Below, in pieces: positions 43,129 to 51,981 of a stretch of DNA of 64,000 bases; position 1 is the first letter of the stretch, and each line of letters opens with the position of its first letter. The notes under the pieces are model-generated. The model did no database searches, was not told the DNA's origin, and saw only the letters and a list, made by a program, of their open reading frames with translations. The DNA lies in NCBI GenBank assembly GCA_022769545.1, contig JALEJS010000014.1:1-64000 (forward strand), written 5' to 3'. The stretch is from Blautia sp. (GTDB lineage Bacteria; Bacillota; Clostridia; Lachnospirales; Lachnospiraceae). A program made the translations under genes and the position numbers.

Positions 43129-43694
43129 ACGCGCCCCTCTCTGCAAAATGGCACAAATTCAAATTTACAGCTTCCCATGGAGATCTCATCCCCCAGATGC
43201 AGCTCCTGCGGTGCCTTCAGAAGTTCTCCGTTCAGATATGTATTGCTTCCTCCGCCCGGCCTGATAAAAAAGCAGTTGTTATTCGGCTCATAAATCAGGA
43301 AACAGTGCTCCTCCTGCTGGATCTTCGGATCCTCTGCCAGACAGATATCCATGTTGTAGCTGCTGCCGATTTTGTTGCTCCCATAAGAGATCCGGTAGTC
43401 TCTTCCTTTCATCGGTCCCTCTGTACAGACAAGCCAGCCTGTCACAAGGGCCGTTCCGCTGTGTTTCTTCCAGAGCCCCACCGTCAGCGGTTCTCCGTCA
43501 CTTCCCATACCGGAAACATGCGGCCCCCTTCCTTCCTGTATGGTGATTGCCCGCGACCCGCCGGGCCATCCCACGGTAACCGGGTCATCATCCCAGGAGG
43601 ATCCCCAGTTTTCTCTGCGCATTTTGCAGTACGGACAGTCATTCGATTTTTCCGTATCATAGTTGTGTCCATTGATGCATCTGATTATAGCCAT
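43119..43694 (-). CDS. Zinc-ribbon protein with degenerate FHA domain
   Basis: This 191-aa protein starts RCINGHNYDTEKSNDCPYC, like the protein at 39,679-40,485, and has a similar C-terminal fold starting GWLVCTEGPMKGRDY. In its FHA core the conserved GR reads GS (NKIGSSYNMDICL) and the SR-x2-H motif reads QQEEH. The phosphothreonine-contact residues are therefore lost, and it is probably a structural or non-phospho partner. The gene overlaps the next one by 10 bases and follows the PP2C gene by 20. Confidence 0.82.
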   Translation of the reverse strand: MAIIRCINGHNYDTEKSNDCPYCKMRRENWGSSWDDDPVTVGWPGGSRAITIQEGRGPHVSGMGSDGEPLTVGLWKKHSGTALVTGWLVCTEGPMKGRDYRISYGSNKIGSSYNMDICLAEDPKIQQEEHCFLIYEPNNNCFFIRPGGGSNTYLNGELLKAPQELHLGDEISMGSCKFEFVPFCREGRVWK

Positions 43695-43714
43695 CTGATC
43701 TGCCCCCTTCCCTT

Positions 43715-44470
43715 TTACCTAATTTGTACGCAGACAGCCGAATAGTTATCCATATTCTCTCCGGTCCCGTTCTTCTCCACGATCTCGAGCATGCTGTCCA
43801 GCCACTTCTGTACCGAATCTGCTTTTTTCAGGCACTGCAGCATCTGCTCTTCCGTGATGTATTCCCAGAAGCCATCGGAGCAAAGAAGAAACGCGTCATT
43901 TTTCCTGAGCTTTACCACCGGAGATACTTTGCATCCCAGTTTTTCGGTATCTTCTCCCAGATTGTGAAGCAGCCGGTTCCTGTCCGGATGCTTCCGGATT
44001 TCCTCCGGAGAGATATTTCCCATATTCACCAGCATCTGCGGAACACTGTGATCCAGCGTCTGCTCTGCAATCGTATAGCCCTGAAGAATTTTCCTGCGGA
44101 ACATATACAGTCTGGAATCTCCAATGTGTGCCCACTGGGCTTCTTCGCTGTTCATCTTCAAAATGACCAGTGTGCTGCACATACGCACGGCTCCCGGGAC
44201 GGTTGTCCGTGCCTCCAGGACGGCATTCTGTGCATATTCCATCGCCTGCTCCAGATCGTCAGCTTCCGTTTCACCGATCGGGCGATATTCGTTTCGGAAG
44301 TATTCCAGAACACTTCCCACCGCTGTCTGAGAAGCTACATCGCCGCAGCCGCAGCCTCCCAGTCCATCTGCCAGCAGATAAACCCGTTCCTTTCCGATTT
44401 TATCCATCTGTATGCAGTCTTCATTATACTCACGATCACCCGTACGGCTCTCCATTGCAAATCTAATCAT
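43715..44470 (-). CDS. PP2C-type Ser/Thr phosphatase
   Basis: The 251-aa protein matches the PPM/PP2C family: ESRTGDREYNEDCI at the N-terminus, LADGLGGCGCGDVAS (metal Asp in DG), WAHIGDSRLYMFR, and CSDGFWEYITEEQM near the end followed by NMDNYSAVCVQI. The metal-binding aspartates are present, so it should dephosphorylate Ser/Thr residues with Mn/Mg. It has no membrane helix. It lies between the unknown anchored protein (76 bases) and a degenerate FHA protein (20 bases), inside the kinase operon. Confidence 0.92.
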   Translation of the reverse strand: MIRFAMESRTGDREYNEDCIQMDKIGKERVYLLADGLGGCGCGDVASQTAVGSVLEYFRNEYRPIGETEADDLEQAMEYAQNAVLEARTTVPGAVRMCSTLVILKMNSEEAQWAHIGDSRLYMFRRKILQGYTIAEQTLDHSVPQMLVNMGNISPEEIRKHPDRNRLLHNLGEDTEKLGCKVSPVVKLRKNDAFLLCSDGFWEYITEEQMLQCLKKADSVQKWLDSMLEIVEKNGTGENMDNYSAVCVQIR

Positions 44471-44546
44471 ACCATCACCTGCATCTCCATTTTTTTAAGT
44501 CGCTGTATTCTGTCAAATCCTGCGCCCATCCGGCCTGAATTTTTTC

Positions 44547-45914
44547 TCAGACTGTGTTCTCCTGCTGCGGTGCCGTATCTGCCGTTTCCTCAGACACGGC
44601 CCTGGTCATAACATCATATACCTTCTCCACAAACTGTCCCTGCTGCTCATCACTGATGACACTCTCATCGATCCTCGTATACAGGACAAACCCGGATGCC
44701 TCACTTTCATCGATATCGTTCACCACTGCAAGGAATGTCTCCTCACATGCCGCTCCGGATCCGTCCTCCGTCTGCCCGGCCTTCTCCGACATCCAGCAGC
44801 AGTGCTTCCCATTATTTTCAGACAAAGTCCGCATCTCCTGTGCCACAGCAGAACAGGAAGTACCATACTCTTCACTTACCGGTCTCTGAAACAGATTCTG
44901 AAAATTCTTTTTATATGTACCCTGTTCGGACTCCTGTCCCTCCACGACCATCTTCCGGAAAAATTCCATACCATCCTGCACCGTAGTTTGACAGTGAAAA
45001 ACTTTATTATCCCCTGTATCCCCTGTCATAATTGTATCTGCAAATCCGTTTTTATCGAAATAATTTTGCATCTCTGTGTATCCGTTCTCCCAGTCTCCTT
45101 TCAAACGCGGATTCTCATATGGGTTCCCATGACTCTCATCAAAATATCCAAGAAGGCCAACCAGGCTTTTTGCTGCCTCCTTCGAAGAATGTTTCAGAAA
45201 ATCTTCTTTCATTTCTGCGTTTTCATCTTCGCGTCCCAGCATTTCCAGCAAATGAGTCTTTAGGAAATTATCCGTTTCTCCATAACCATTGTATATAGTC
45301 CCTTCCGACAACCGCTGATACACCGCTCCGGCAATATACATTTTGCCAAAATCAGCTTTCGTCTGTTCCTTCAGATTGTCAAGATTTCGAATAGAACCCT
45401 TCATCTCTCCGGACCGGAGCGGCATCACACAGTATACCAGCTGCTCCTTCGTTATTCCATTGTCATCCAGAAACCTGTCGATCACCTGCTTTCCGGGACT
45501 TGCCTGTTCTGCCGCTCCCTCCGGAGTCTCTGCCGGATTCGGATCCTGCGCCGATTCCGAAGACTGGGTTTCACCTGAAAGCTCTGACGAATCCGTATCC
45601 GTCGCCTCTATGGTTCCATCCGTATTACGGTCAGCCGTCTCCCCATTCGTTTCTGCCGGAACATTCGGTATTTCTTCCACCAGATCTTCCTGCCTGCTTT
45701 CTGTTTCGGCAGCCCCCAACTGTGCAGCTGACAATTCCTCTGTCTTTCCCGGTGCCAGGAAACAGCGATAGGCCAGATACACATTGCTTCCGGCAAGAAT
45801 GATGCATGCCGCCAGGACACCGTAAAAACGCTGGGTATATTTTCGCAGTTTTTTTCCGTTTCCGCGTTTTCTCTCCATATTTTTATAGGAATTCTGAAAT
45901 TCATTTCTGTCCAT
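44547..45914 (-). CDS. Membrane-anchored extracellular protein of unknown function
   Basis: The 455-aa protein has a basic cytoplasmic start, one membrane helix (about 31-51, YGVLAACIILAGSNVYLAY), an acidic Glu/Thr/Ser linker to about residue 150 and a globular outside domain. The domain's pattern (VYCVMPLRSGE, ADFGKMYIAGAVYQRLSEGTI, a late TRIDESVISD) is reminiscent of the class A beta-lactamase/serine-hydrolase fold. No S-x-x-K motif is seen, so I assign no activity. It starts one base after the pseudokinase stop codon (TAA-A-ATG), a sign of translational coupling, which ties it to the signalling operon. Confidence 0.8.
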   Translation of the reverse strand: MDRNEFQNSYKNMERKRGNGKKLRKYTQRFYGVLAACIILAGSNVYLAYRCFLAPGKTEELSAAQLGAAETESRQEDLVEEIPNVPAETNGETADRNTDGTIEATDTDSSELSGETQSSESAQDPNPAETPEGAAEQASPGKQVIDRFLDDNGITKEQLVYCVMPLRSGEMKGSIRNLDNLKEQTKADFGKMYIAGAVYQRLSEGTIYNGYGETDNFLKTHLLEMLGREDENAEMKEDFLKHSSKEAAKSLVGLLGYFDESHGNPYENPRLKGDWENGYTEMQNYFDKNGFADTIMTGDTGDNKVFHCQTTVQDGMEFFRKMVVEGQESEQGTYKKNFQNLFQRPVSEEYGTSCSAVAQEMRTLSENNGKHCCWMSEKAGQTEDGSGAACEETFLAVVNDIDESEASGFVLYTRIDESVISDEQQGQFVEKVYDVMTRAVSEETADTAPQQENTV

Positions 45915-45915
45915 T

Positions 45916-46857
45916 TTATCCGTTTTCCCTTTCCATCCACGCCCGCAGCTGCTGCACATTCTCCGGCCGCTGCTCTGCCTTTGCGGCAGTCAGATACTGA
46001 ATGAGTTTCTGTGCTTCCAGATCCATGTTCCCGGATTTCAACCGCGGTCTGCCTTCTTTTGGTTCCTTTCCGGAAAGCATCCGGGCATATATCATTCCCA
46101 GCGAATACAGATCTGCATTTTTCTCCGGTGCCTGTCCCTTCATGACTTCCGGAGCGAGATATGCGGTCTGAAATATTTCCATTTCCGCACCGATTTTCCG
46201 ATACGCCTGCAGCTTTGCTCCGCCGAAATCAATCAGACGCATCCGACCGGTATCTTCGAGATAGATACTGTCCGGAGACAGATTTCCATGACAGATTCCC
46301 CTTGCGTGCAGGTTCTCCAGAACCCCCGCGAGTCCCCGGAATATCTGTCCTGCTTCGCCCGGCGATATCCTTTTTTCCTGATCCATACGATCCTGCAGCG
46401 TACATCCCTGAAGATATTCCATCACAGCATATGTCGTATTGTTTTCCCGAATGCAGCGATATACTTCCACAATTCCCGTGATATCCTGCATTTTGTGCAG
46501 GAGGATCATTTCTTTTTCAAACGCGTGCAGTCCATACAGAAACATCTTTTTCTTTTCTGAATTCTGCACAGAAATCTTATTGGTTCGTTTTGAGCGTCTG
46601 CCCAGTCCCACCGGAAAATATTCCCGCACTGCCACACGCTTTAAAAGCAGGGCATCCCACGCCATATAAATTATAGAATAATCTGTATTACTGAGAACTC
46701 TTCCCAGAATATACCGCCCTGATAATATCGTTCCCGCAGGCAGAATCTCCGGCATTCTTTTCTTATCTGCATCGGCCTGCTCCTGGGAATATCCACACGC
46801 CGGACACTGGTTGTATTCTTCCCCATAATCCCGCATGCACCCCATACATTTTTTCAC
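45916..46857 (-). CDS. Pseudokinase of the zinc-ribbon Ser/Thr kinase family
   Basis: The 313-aa protein aligns over its whole length with the kinases of the array (zinc ribbon C4/C7/C18/C21; EYFPVGL; DLYSLGMIYARMLSG) but has lost the catalytic residues. The G-loop reads LSNTDYS instead of LGEGGFG. The ATP-anchoring Lys is Arg78 (VAVREYFP). HRD is H190-G191-N192, and the metal-binding Asn is Ser197. Only DFG (Asp210) is kept. It ends without a membrane helix. A scaffold or regulator of the true kinases is likely. Translation starts at GTG (46,857) behind GGAGGAAACCAG, 13 bases past the PP2C stop. Confidence 0.9.
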   Translation of the reverse strand: MKKCMGCMRDYGEEYNQCPACGYSQEQADADKKRMPEILPAGTILSGRYILGRVLSNTDYSIIYMAWDALLLKRVAVREYFPVGLGRRSKRTNKISVQNSEKKKMFLYGLHAFEKEMILLHKMQDITGIVEVYRCIRENNTTYAVMEYLQGCTLQDRMDQEKRISPGEAGQIFRGLAGVLENLHARGICHGNLSPDSIYLEDTGRMRLIDFGGAKLQAYRKIGAEMEIFQTAYLAPEVMKGQAPEKNADLYSLGMIYARMLSGKEPKEGRPRLKSGNMDLEAQKLIQYLTAAKAEQRPENVQQLRAWMERENG

Positions 46858-46870
46858 CTGGTTTCCTCCG

Positions 46871-47644
46871 TTACTGTTCCATTCTGAGTATCACGACTGT
46901 CGTATTGTCCTGCTTTGCCACGGACAGCCGCAATGCCTCATTGCAAAGGCGTCCCGCCGCTATCTGCATGTTCTCTCCGCTTTCCTCTACAATTGCCAGA
47001 ATCTGCGCATCATTCAGACTCTTATACAGTCCGTCACTGCACAGAAGCACCATATCTCCCTTCTTCATCACACAGGGTTCCGCTGACACATCTGCCAGAG
47101 GGAGGTTTCCGATTCCCAGAAAGCTGATCAGTGCTTCCCCTCGTCCACGTTCCCGTTCCCGCTCTTCCAGAGATATCTCTCCTGTACGGTACATCTCATC
47201 TAATTTGAGATTATAATTGTGCATCCGGGTCAGCGTCGTAATTTCTCCTCCGGAGAGATAATAAATCCGGCTGTCCCCCACAGACCCCCAGTACATTCTG
47301 TTTTCAACCATCATTACCGCCACTGCCGTGGTTCCGGCATACAGCGGGTTTCCGGAAGCATCACAAAGCTGTGTCACCTCCCGGTCCGCTTCTTCCAGGC
47401 ACTGACGCATTGTTGCCGGAATCTCATTCTCTTTCAGCGGGATGGCATTTCGAATTCCATTTACCAGAGAACGGACTGCCGTCTGACTGGCCCGTTCGCC
47501 CCCGGCCATTCCGCCCATTCCGTCACAGACTGACGCAAGCAGAAGGTTCCCGTCTCCTGTACAGCAATAGGAATCCTGCTGAGACGGTCTGTCTCCGATA
47601 ATGGAATATGCACCTGTCTGAATCAATCCATCGCTTTTTTCCAT
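46871..47644 (-). CDS. PP2C-type Ser/Thr phosphatase
   Basis: The 257-aa PP2C protein shows IIGDRPSQQDSYCC, SVCDGMGGMAGGERAS (metal-binding Asp-Gly), YWGSVGDSRIYYL, LCSDGLYKSL and KQDNTTVVILRM. All key aspartates are present. It is a second phosphatase in the operon and differs from the one at 43,715-44,470 in sequence and inserts. The start at 47,644 has AAAGGAAT upstream; a longer in-frame start at 47,740 would overlap the kinase gene and carries a hydrophobic stretch atypical of the family. Confidence 0.9.
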   Translation of the reverse strand: MEKSDGLIQTGAYSIIGDRPSQQDSYCCTGDGNLLLASVCDGMGGMAGGERASQTAVRSLVNGIRNAIPLKENEIPATMRQCLEEADREVTQLCDASGNPLYAGTTAVAVMMVENRMYWGSVGDSRIYYLSGGEITTLTRMHNYNLKLDEMYRTGEISLEERERERGRGEALISFLGIGNLPLADVSAEPCVMKKGDMVLLCSDGLYKSLNDAQILAIVEESGENMQIAAGRLCNEALRLSVAKQDNTTVVILRMEQ

Positions 47645-47702
47645 ACTTTTTATTCCTTTATTAAATGATGTGCGATTTATACGGCAAATCACATTAAATA
47701 TT

Positions 47703-48821
47703 CTACAGCCAGAAAAAACAGACAATAACACAGACCACAAGCAGAACCAGACAGGACCACACCGTAAGATATTTCCAGAATCCCACCGGTTTTTCCTGAT
47801 TCAGAATTTCCAGAAGTCTCTGGTATTCTGCATCCATATCCGTCTCTTCTTCACACAGACTCTTTTTCAGCGCATCATAAAATTCTTTCATGTCGCCAAA
47901 GCGTTCTTCCGTCTGCAATGCCAGCGCCTTCATCAGAACCGCTTCCTGTTCCGCCGTAATCTGAACCCCCAGTGCCCCTGGCCGTTCCAGCTCTGTACCC
48001 ATGGTCCTTTCCATCGCCGCAACGGGAACCTTCCCGGTAATACAGCGGTAAAACGTGGCCCCAATCTCATACACATCAATCCACGGACCGATTTTGTATC
48101 CGCAGCTGTACTGCTCCGGAGGCGCATATCCCTGCTTCAGAGTGATATATTTGCTGCTGATTTCATTGTAATTGTATTTTGCTCCTCCGAAATCCATGAT
48201 CTTTATGGAACCGTCTTTCAGACAACGGATATTATCCGGGCTGATATCACGGTGGTATACACCCAGACGGTGAATTTCCATCAGTGATTTCATCACTGGA
48301 GCCAGAAGCCGGAAGGCCTCTTCCAGCGAAATCTTTCCTCCCTGCGCTTTGACATATGTCAGAAGGTCAATTCCTTCCAGGAATTCCATGACAATGTATG
48401 CGGTATTGTTCGCTTCAAAAAAGCGGTATATATCTACAACACCCTTCTTGTCCCGCATTTTGTTCAGAAGATCCGCCTCCTGCAGAAACTTCATCTTGCA
48501 CTCGTAATAGAAATTCTTTTTTCGCACATCGCCATCTGGCAAAACCGTTCTGGTATTGCGTCTCACAAGAATATCCGCAACAAAAAGCTCTTTGATTGCT
48601 ACTTTTTCTCCGGTAACAAAATCAAGAGCCACATAGGTGATGCCAAAGCCACCCTCCCCAATTACGCGCCCGAGAAGATACCTGTCATCCAGAAGGGTCA
48701 GTGGAGGCAGGTGATGACTATTGACTTTATATTCAGTTATACAAAAACCGCAATGCGGGCAATATACACTATTATGAGGTTTTTCCTGCATACAGTTGAT
48801 GCAAATTTTTTCTACATTCAT
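47703..48821 (-). CDS. Ser/Thr kinase with C-terminal membrane anchor (operon head)
   Basis: The 372-aa kinase has the zinc ribbon CINC...CPHC, G-loop IGEGGFG, VAIKELF, YHRDISPDN and KIMDFGGAK, all intact. One membrane helix closes the protein (about 350-370, LTVWSCLVLLVVCVIVCFF) and leaves no outside domain, so it acts as a membrane-tethered kinase, not a receptor. It is the most divergent active member of the family here. Sitting first in the operon with phosphatase, pseudokinase and FHA genes behind it, it may be the core kinase of the system. The promoter is at 48,854-48,882; the ribosome site (AGCTGGAA) is weak. Confidence 0.92.
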   Translation of the reverse strand: MNVEKICINCMQEKPHNSVYCPHCGFCITEYKVNSHHLPPLTLLDDRYLLGRVIGEGGFGITYVALDFVTGEKVAIKELFVADILVRRNTRTVLPDGDVRKKNFYYECKMKFLQEADLLNKMRDKKGVVDIYRFFEANNTAYIVMEFLEGIDLLTYVKAQGGKISLEEAFRLLAPVMKSLMEIHRLGVYHRDISPDNIRCLKDGSIKIMDFGGAKYNYNEISSKYITLKQGYAPPEQYSCGYKIGPWIDVYEIGATFYRCITGKVPVAAMERTMGTELERPGALGVQITAEQEAVLMKALALQTEERFGDMKEFYDALKKSLCEEETDMDAEYQRLLEILNQEKPVGFWKYLTVWSCLVLLVVCVIVCFFWL

Positions 48822-48853
48822 ACGAGGTTCCAGCTTTCCATCTGATACTTTTT

Positions 48854-48882
48854 ATTCTAATATGCATTATATTTGTTGTCAA
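48854..48882 (-). promoter_or_regulatory. Sigma-A promoter of the kinase-phosphatase-FHA operon
   Basis: On the minus strand a perfect -35 TTGACA (48,882-48,877) and TAGAAT (48,859-48,854) are spaced by 17 bases, 33 bases before the first kinase start codon. It is the clearest promoter of the whole island. Confidence 0.82.
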
Positions 48883-48947
48883 TTTTTTTATTCTTTTTAT
48901 CATTTTTTAATTATTTTTGTCAAAACAGACAAATTATACGCAAAAAA

Positions 48948-48979
48948 GGAAGCTATCTGTGTCAAAACAGACAGCTTCC
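48948..48979 (-). terminator. Terminator of the secreted-protein gene
   Basis: GGAAGCT (48,948-48,954) and AGCTTCC (48,973-48,979) close a hairpin with an inner TCTGT/ACAGA stem. On the minus strand six T follow. It isolates the kinase operon from upstream transcription. Confidence 0.85.
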
Positions 48980-49125
48980 CTGCATAACTTGTATTTCTTT
49001 TTTATTCCTTTCCTGATGTATGAACGGATAAAAATAGAACTAAAGTCAGAAGATGCGAAACGGATTGTTTCGTTTTTCGTGCAGCCCCATTCAGCTGAAT
49101 GGCTTTTTTCCCCGGTACCATTTAA

Positions 49126-49974
49126 TCAGAAACGGACTGCCTTGGTTTTATAATTGCTCCAACTTCCATATGCCTTTTTTCCGTCTACAATTTTATAAGC
49201 ACGGACTTTTATTTTGAGGTCGTAATCTATATGGGAAAAGTTTATTGAAAATGAAGTTCTTCTCGTAAAACTTTTCTGACAAAACCACGTCCTGTCATCT
49301 GCATCCTTGCTCAAAAAATACACTTCATATCCTGTGGCTCCACGGACTTGTTCCCATTTAATGCTGTATTGAACGCCATCAAACTGAAATGGTTTACTGT
49401 ATGCTGAATCATACGTTTTTTTCCACGACCCGAGATTCGGTGCTTTAAATAAACGATACGTGTTCTTTTTCAGTGAAAATTGTTTGATATGAGGGCTTTT
49501 GTAAATATTTCTATTCACAAACACCCTCTGATAACTCTCTCCTGAAATCTTCAGGTAGGTATATCCGCCCCTTGCCTCGAATGCACAGAGTTTATTATTA
49601 TATAAAAACCATGAACCGGAGGATATTCTCTGAGGAATCTGACCACTGATCTTTTTAACCTTTCCATTAGAATACACATACAGATAAATAGGATATCCGC
49701 CCTTTGGCTTATGAACAGCTGACGTTATTTTTCTTCCCTCAAAATAATTTCCGGTTATGATCAGTACCGGTTTCCTATTCTCACCGGCATTCACAATTGC
49801 ATAATAATTATTCTGTTCATGTGATTTCAGATAATTCTTATATGCGGCTACTGCTCTTTCGTTTTGCGTCAATGCGCTGACTGTTTTTGCATCAAATTTA
49901 AAAACAGCAGCACAAATCAACACAATCATAAATAACCCAAAATACCACTGTTTCTTTTTTCTTATTGTCTTCAT
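49126..49974 (-). CDS. Secreted protein with fibronectin-III-like end
   Basis: The 282-aa protein has a signal sequence (WYFGLFMIVLICAAVFKFDAKTVSA). Next come a globular region with several aromatic strands (YYAIVNAGENRKPVLIITGNYFEG) and a C-terminal segment typical of a fibronectin type III strand pair (YSIKWEQVRGATGYEVYFLSK ... KIKVRAYKIVDGKKAYGSWSN). No catalytic motif is evident and the function is unknown. The ATG at 49,974 is chosen because GGAGG lies 6 bases upstream. It stands alone between the sigma-factor pair and the kinase operon and has its own terminator. Confidence 0.8.
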   Translation of the reverse strand: MKTIRKKKQWYFGLFMIVLICAAVFKFDAKTVSALTQNERAVAAYKNYLKSHEQNNYYAIVNAGENRKPVLIITGNYFEGRKITSAVHKPKGGYPIYLYVYSNGKVKKISGQIPQRISSGSWFLYNNKLCAFEARGGYTYLKISGESYQRVFVNRNIYKSPHIKQFSLKKNTYRLFKAPNLGSWKKTYDSAYSKPFQFDGVQYSIKWEQVRGATGYEVYFLSKDADDRTWFCQKSFTRRTSFSINFSHIDYDLKIKVRAYKIVDGKKAYGSWSNYKTKAVRF

Positions 49975-50150
49975 ACGCATCCTCCCCCTGAATACAATAA
50001 TACGGATTGTCGTTTCAAAAATATTATATCTCTGCATGTATTCTTTGTAAATACACGGAACAAAGCTTTCCTCAAATTTATTCAGTTATATTTTATACAT
50101 ACTTTTTTCATATCTACAGGCATCGTTTCAGAAAAAGATTCTATCATTCA

Positions 50151-51356
50151 TTACTTCTTTCTGCGAACCTTTTTCACAATTCCCACAATCACACCGATCA
50201 CCACAGCCGCTGCCAGCAGATACGGGAAGCAGATAATCAGTCCCACCAGGAAATCCACGCATCCTTCCTGAAGGTTATCCAACGAATCCCCAAGGCCAAG
50301 ACGAATTCTCTCCCATATGGAAAGCTTTGCCGGCGGTGTCACCTTCTGCACCTCCGATGCCTCCAGCTGAATAGTCACATAGGAAATCTGATTATCCAGA
50401 ATGTTTTTCGAGGACTGGTAGCTTTCCAGCTCATACTCTACCTCCGAAAGCCGTGATTCAATTGTAATGATGTCTTCCACATTTTTCGCGTCCTCCAGAA
50501 GCTCCAGCAGACGGTCCTGCTGTGTCTTCAGCGAACGGATCCGTCCTTCGGTATCGGAATACTGAAGCGTCACATCCTCCACATTCTCATTCCGGCTGAG
50601 AATATTCCCGAGTCCGTCCATCTGCTCTGAAAAGTTCTCCAGTGCACTCTCCGGAATGCGGATCGTATAGCTTCCATACATCAGGCCGTCATCGTTCTGT
50701 CCGGAATTTCCACTGACCCGGCTGCTCTCAAAATAACCGCCCGCCTGTGTGACTGCCCGCTCCAGATCTGTGGAAAAAGCATCAAAATCCAGTGTTTCCA
50801 CCGTCACAGAAACTGTCCGGATCAGCTTTCTGTCCGATCCCGTGAGCGTATTTTCGCTGCCTACACTACCGGATAAAGAACCGCTGTCTGACTCTGACAT
50901 TTCTTCTTTTGCCATCAGAGGTATATCCTCACTATACATGGAATCCTGTACACTGTATAATCCCTGCTCCTCCACCGTATCGTTTTCATAGTCCTGACCT
51001 GCGACGGACAGATCCGACGAGAGGATATCCCCGCTGAAAAAGCCGCTGTCTTTCTGCCAGGAATCCGCTGTCTGAGCAGAACCTGTCTGCTTCGTCTCTG
51101 CCCCGATGCGCACCAGTTCTGCACGCACCGGACCTGCCACCAGAAGAAGACAGGCTGCGGCTGCGGCCCATTTTCCCCAGCGGTTCCATCCGTTTCGCAA
51201 AAAAGCCTTTCTCTTCGGAGAGGATACATTCTGCTCCGCATTCTGTGACGAATCATTTTCCTCCGGAGGAAGCTCCCCCTCGATTCGCTGCCACAGATCC
51301 GGCATTTCCTCCATGGCATTCTTTCTGAATAATTCTTCGATTCTTTTATCGTCCAT
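50151..51356 (-). CDS. DUF4349 membrane protein, probable anti-sigma factor
   Basis: The 401-aa protein begins with a cytoplasmic segment typical of anti-sigma factors (MDDKRIEELFRKNAMEEMPDLW), followed by a membrane helix (about 61-78). A DUF4349 domain (about 175-350) has SVTVETLDFDAFSTDLERAV, IRIPESALENF and a coiled coil (DTEGRIRSLKTQQDRLLELLED). A final helix (about 372-394) ends in KKVRRKK. Its gene overlaps the sigma-factor gene by 11 bases, supporting a sigma/anti-sigma pair. The outside part is probably the sensor; the signal is unknown. Confidence 0.88.
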   Translation of the reverse strand: MDDKRIEELFRKNAMEEMPDLWQRIEGELPPEENDSSQNAEQNVSSPKRKAFLRNGWNRWGKWAAAAACLLLVAGPVRAELVRIGAETKQTGSAQTADSWQKDSGFFSGDILSSDLSVAGQDYENDTVEEQGLYSVQDSMYSEDIPLMAKEEMSESDSGSLSGSVGSENTLTGSDRKLIRTVSVTVETLDFDAFSTDLERAVTQAGGYFESSRVSGNSGQNDDGLMYGSYTIRIPESALENFSEQMDGLGNILSRNENVEDVTLQYSDTEGRIRSLKTQQDRLLELLEDAKNVEDIITIESRLSEVEYELESYQSSKNILDNQISYVTIQLEASEVQKVTPPAKLSIWERIRLGLGDSLDNLQEGCVDFLVGLIICFPYLLAAAVVIGVIVGIVKKVRRKK

Positions 51357-51882
51357 ATTCTGCCCTCCTCAATTTTTCAAGTCCCTGCTGATAACTCCAG
51401 GAAACGGTTCCCTGTGGAATCTGCAGATATTCCGCAATTTCCCGAAAGGTACAGCCTCCCAGTATCTTCATGTGAAAAATAATCTTTTCCCGGGCATTCA
51501 GATATCCAAGCGCCTCCTCAAAAGACAGCCTGTCCAGCACCTCCTGCTCCGTGCCGCTTCCGCTGTCCTTTTCTGTCCCGATCAGTTCCGGCCATTCCAG
51601 TTCCTGCTCCCGCTGGTTTTTCCGCATAAAATCTATGGTCATATTTCTGGCAATGCGAAAAAGCCATGCCTTATGTCCCTGTCCCGGCTGATATTTACCG
51701 GCAGCCTGCCACAGCCGGATGAATAATTCCGATGTGATATCCTCGGCATTTTCCCTGTTTTTTACAACCGCCAACACGGCACCGTATACTGCCGCTGCAT
51801 ATGCCTGATAAATCTCCTTCAGGCCATCCCGGTCTCCCTCCAGGATGTGCCGGATACAAATTTCAAAATATTTATCATCCAA
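51346..51882 (-). CDS. ECF-type RNA polymerase sigma factor
   Basis: The 178-aa protein has region 2 (VVKNRENAEDITSELFIRLW and KAWLFRIARNMTIDFMRK) and region 4 (LNAREKIIFHMKILGGCTFREIAEYLQIPQGTVSWSYQQGLEKLR). It lacks regions 1 and 3, as in ECF factors. It starts at TTG (51,882) behind AAGGAGGG and overlaps the anti-sigma gene. A TATAAT lies about 50 bases upstream without a clear -35, perhaps because the operon is read by the sigma factor itself. Confidence 0.93.
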   Translation of the reverse strand: MDDKYFEICIRHILEGDRDGLKEIYQAYAAAVYGAVLAVVKNRENAEDITSELFIRLWQAAGKYQPGQGHKAWLFRIARNMTIDFMRKNQREQELEWPELIGTEKDSGSGTEQEVLDRLSFEEALGYLNAREKIIFHMKILGGCTFREIAEYLQIPQGTVSWSYQQGLEKLRRAEYGR

Positions 51883-51981
51883 TAAAAAATCCCTCCTTCT
51901 ATCGATTTTATATAGGGTATCTATATATTATACGATATCCGAAGAGATTTTTTATGGGTTTTTCACTTTTTCATTCAACTA

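Noticed and set aside
15051-48821. Island considered as a T6SS/T7SS or BREX/Pgl-type defence locus because of FHA, PP2C and kinases
   Set aside because: No secretion ATPase, WXG100, Tss, methylase or nuclease gene is present; the content is signalling only.
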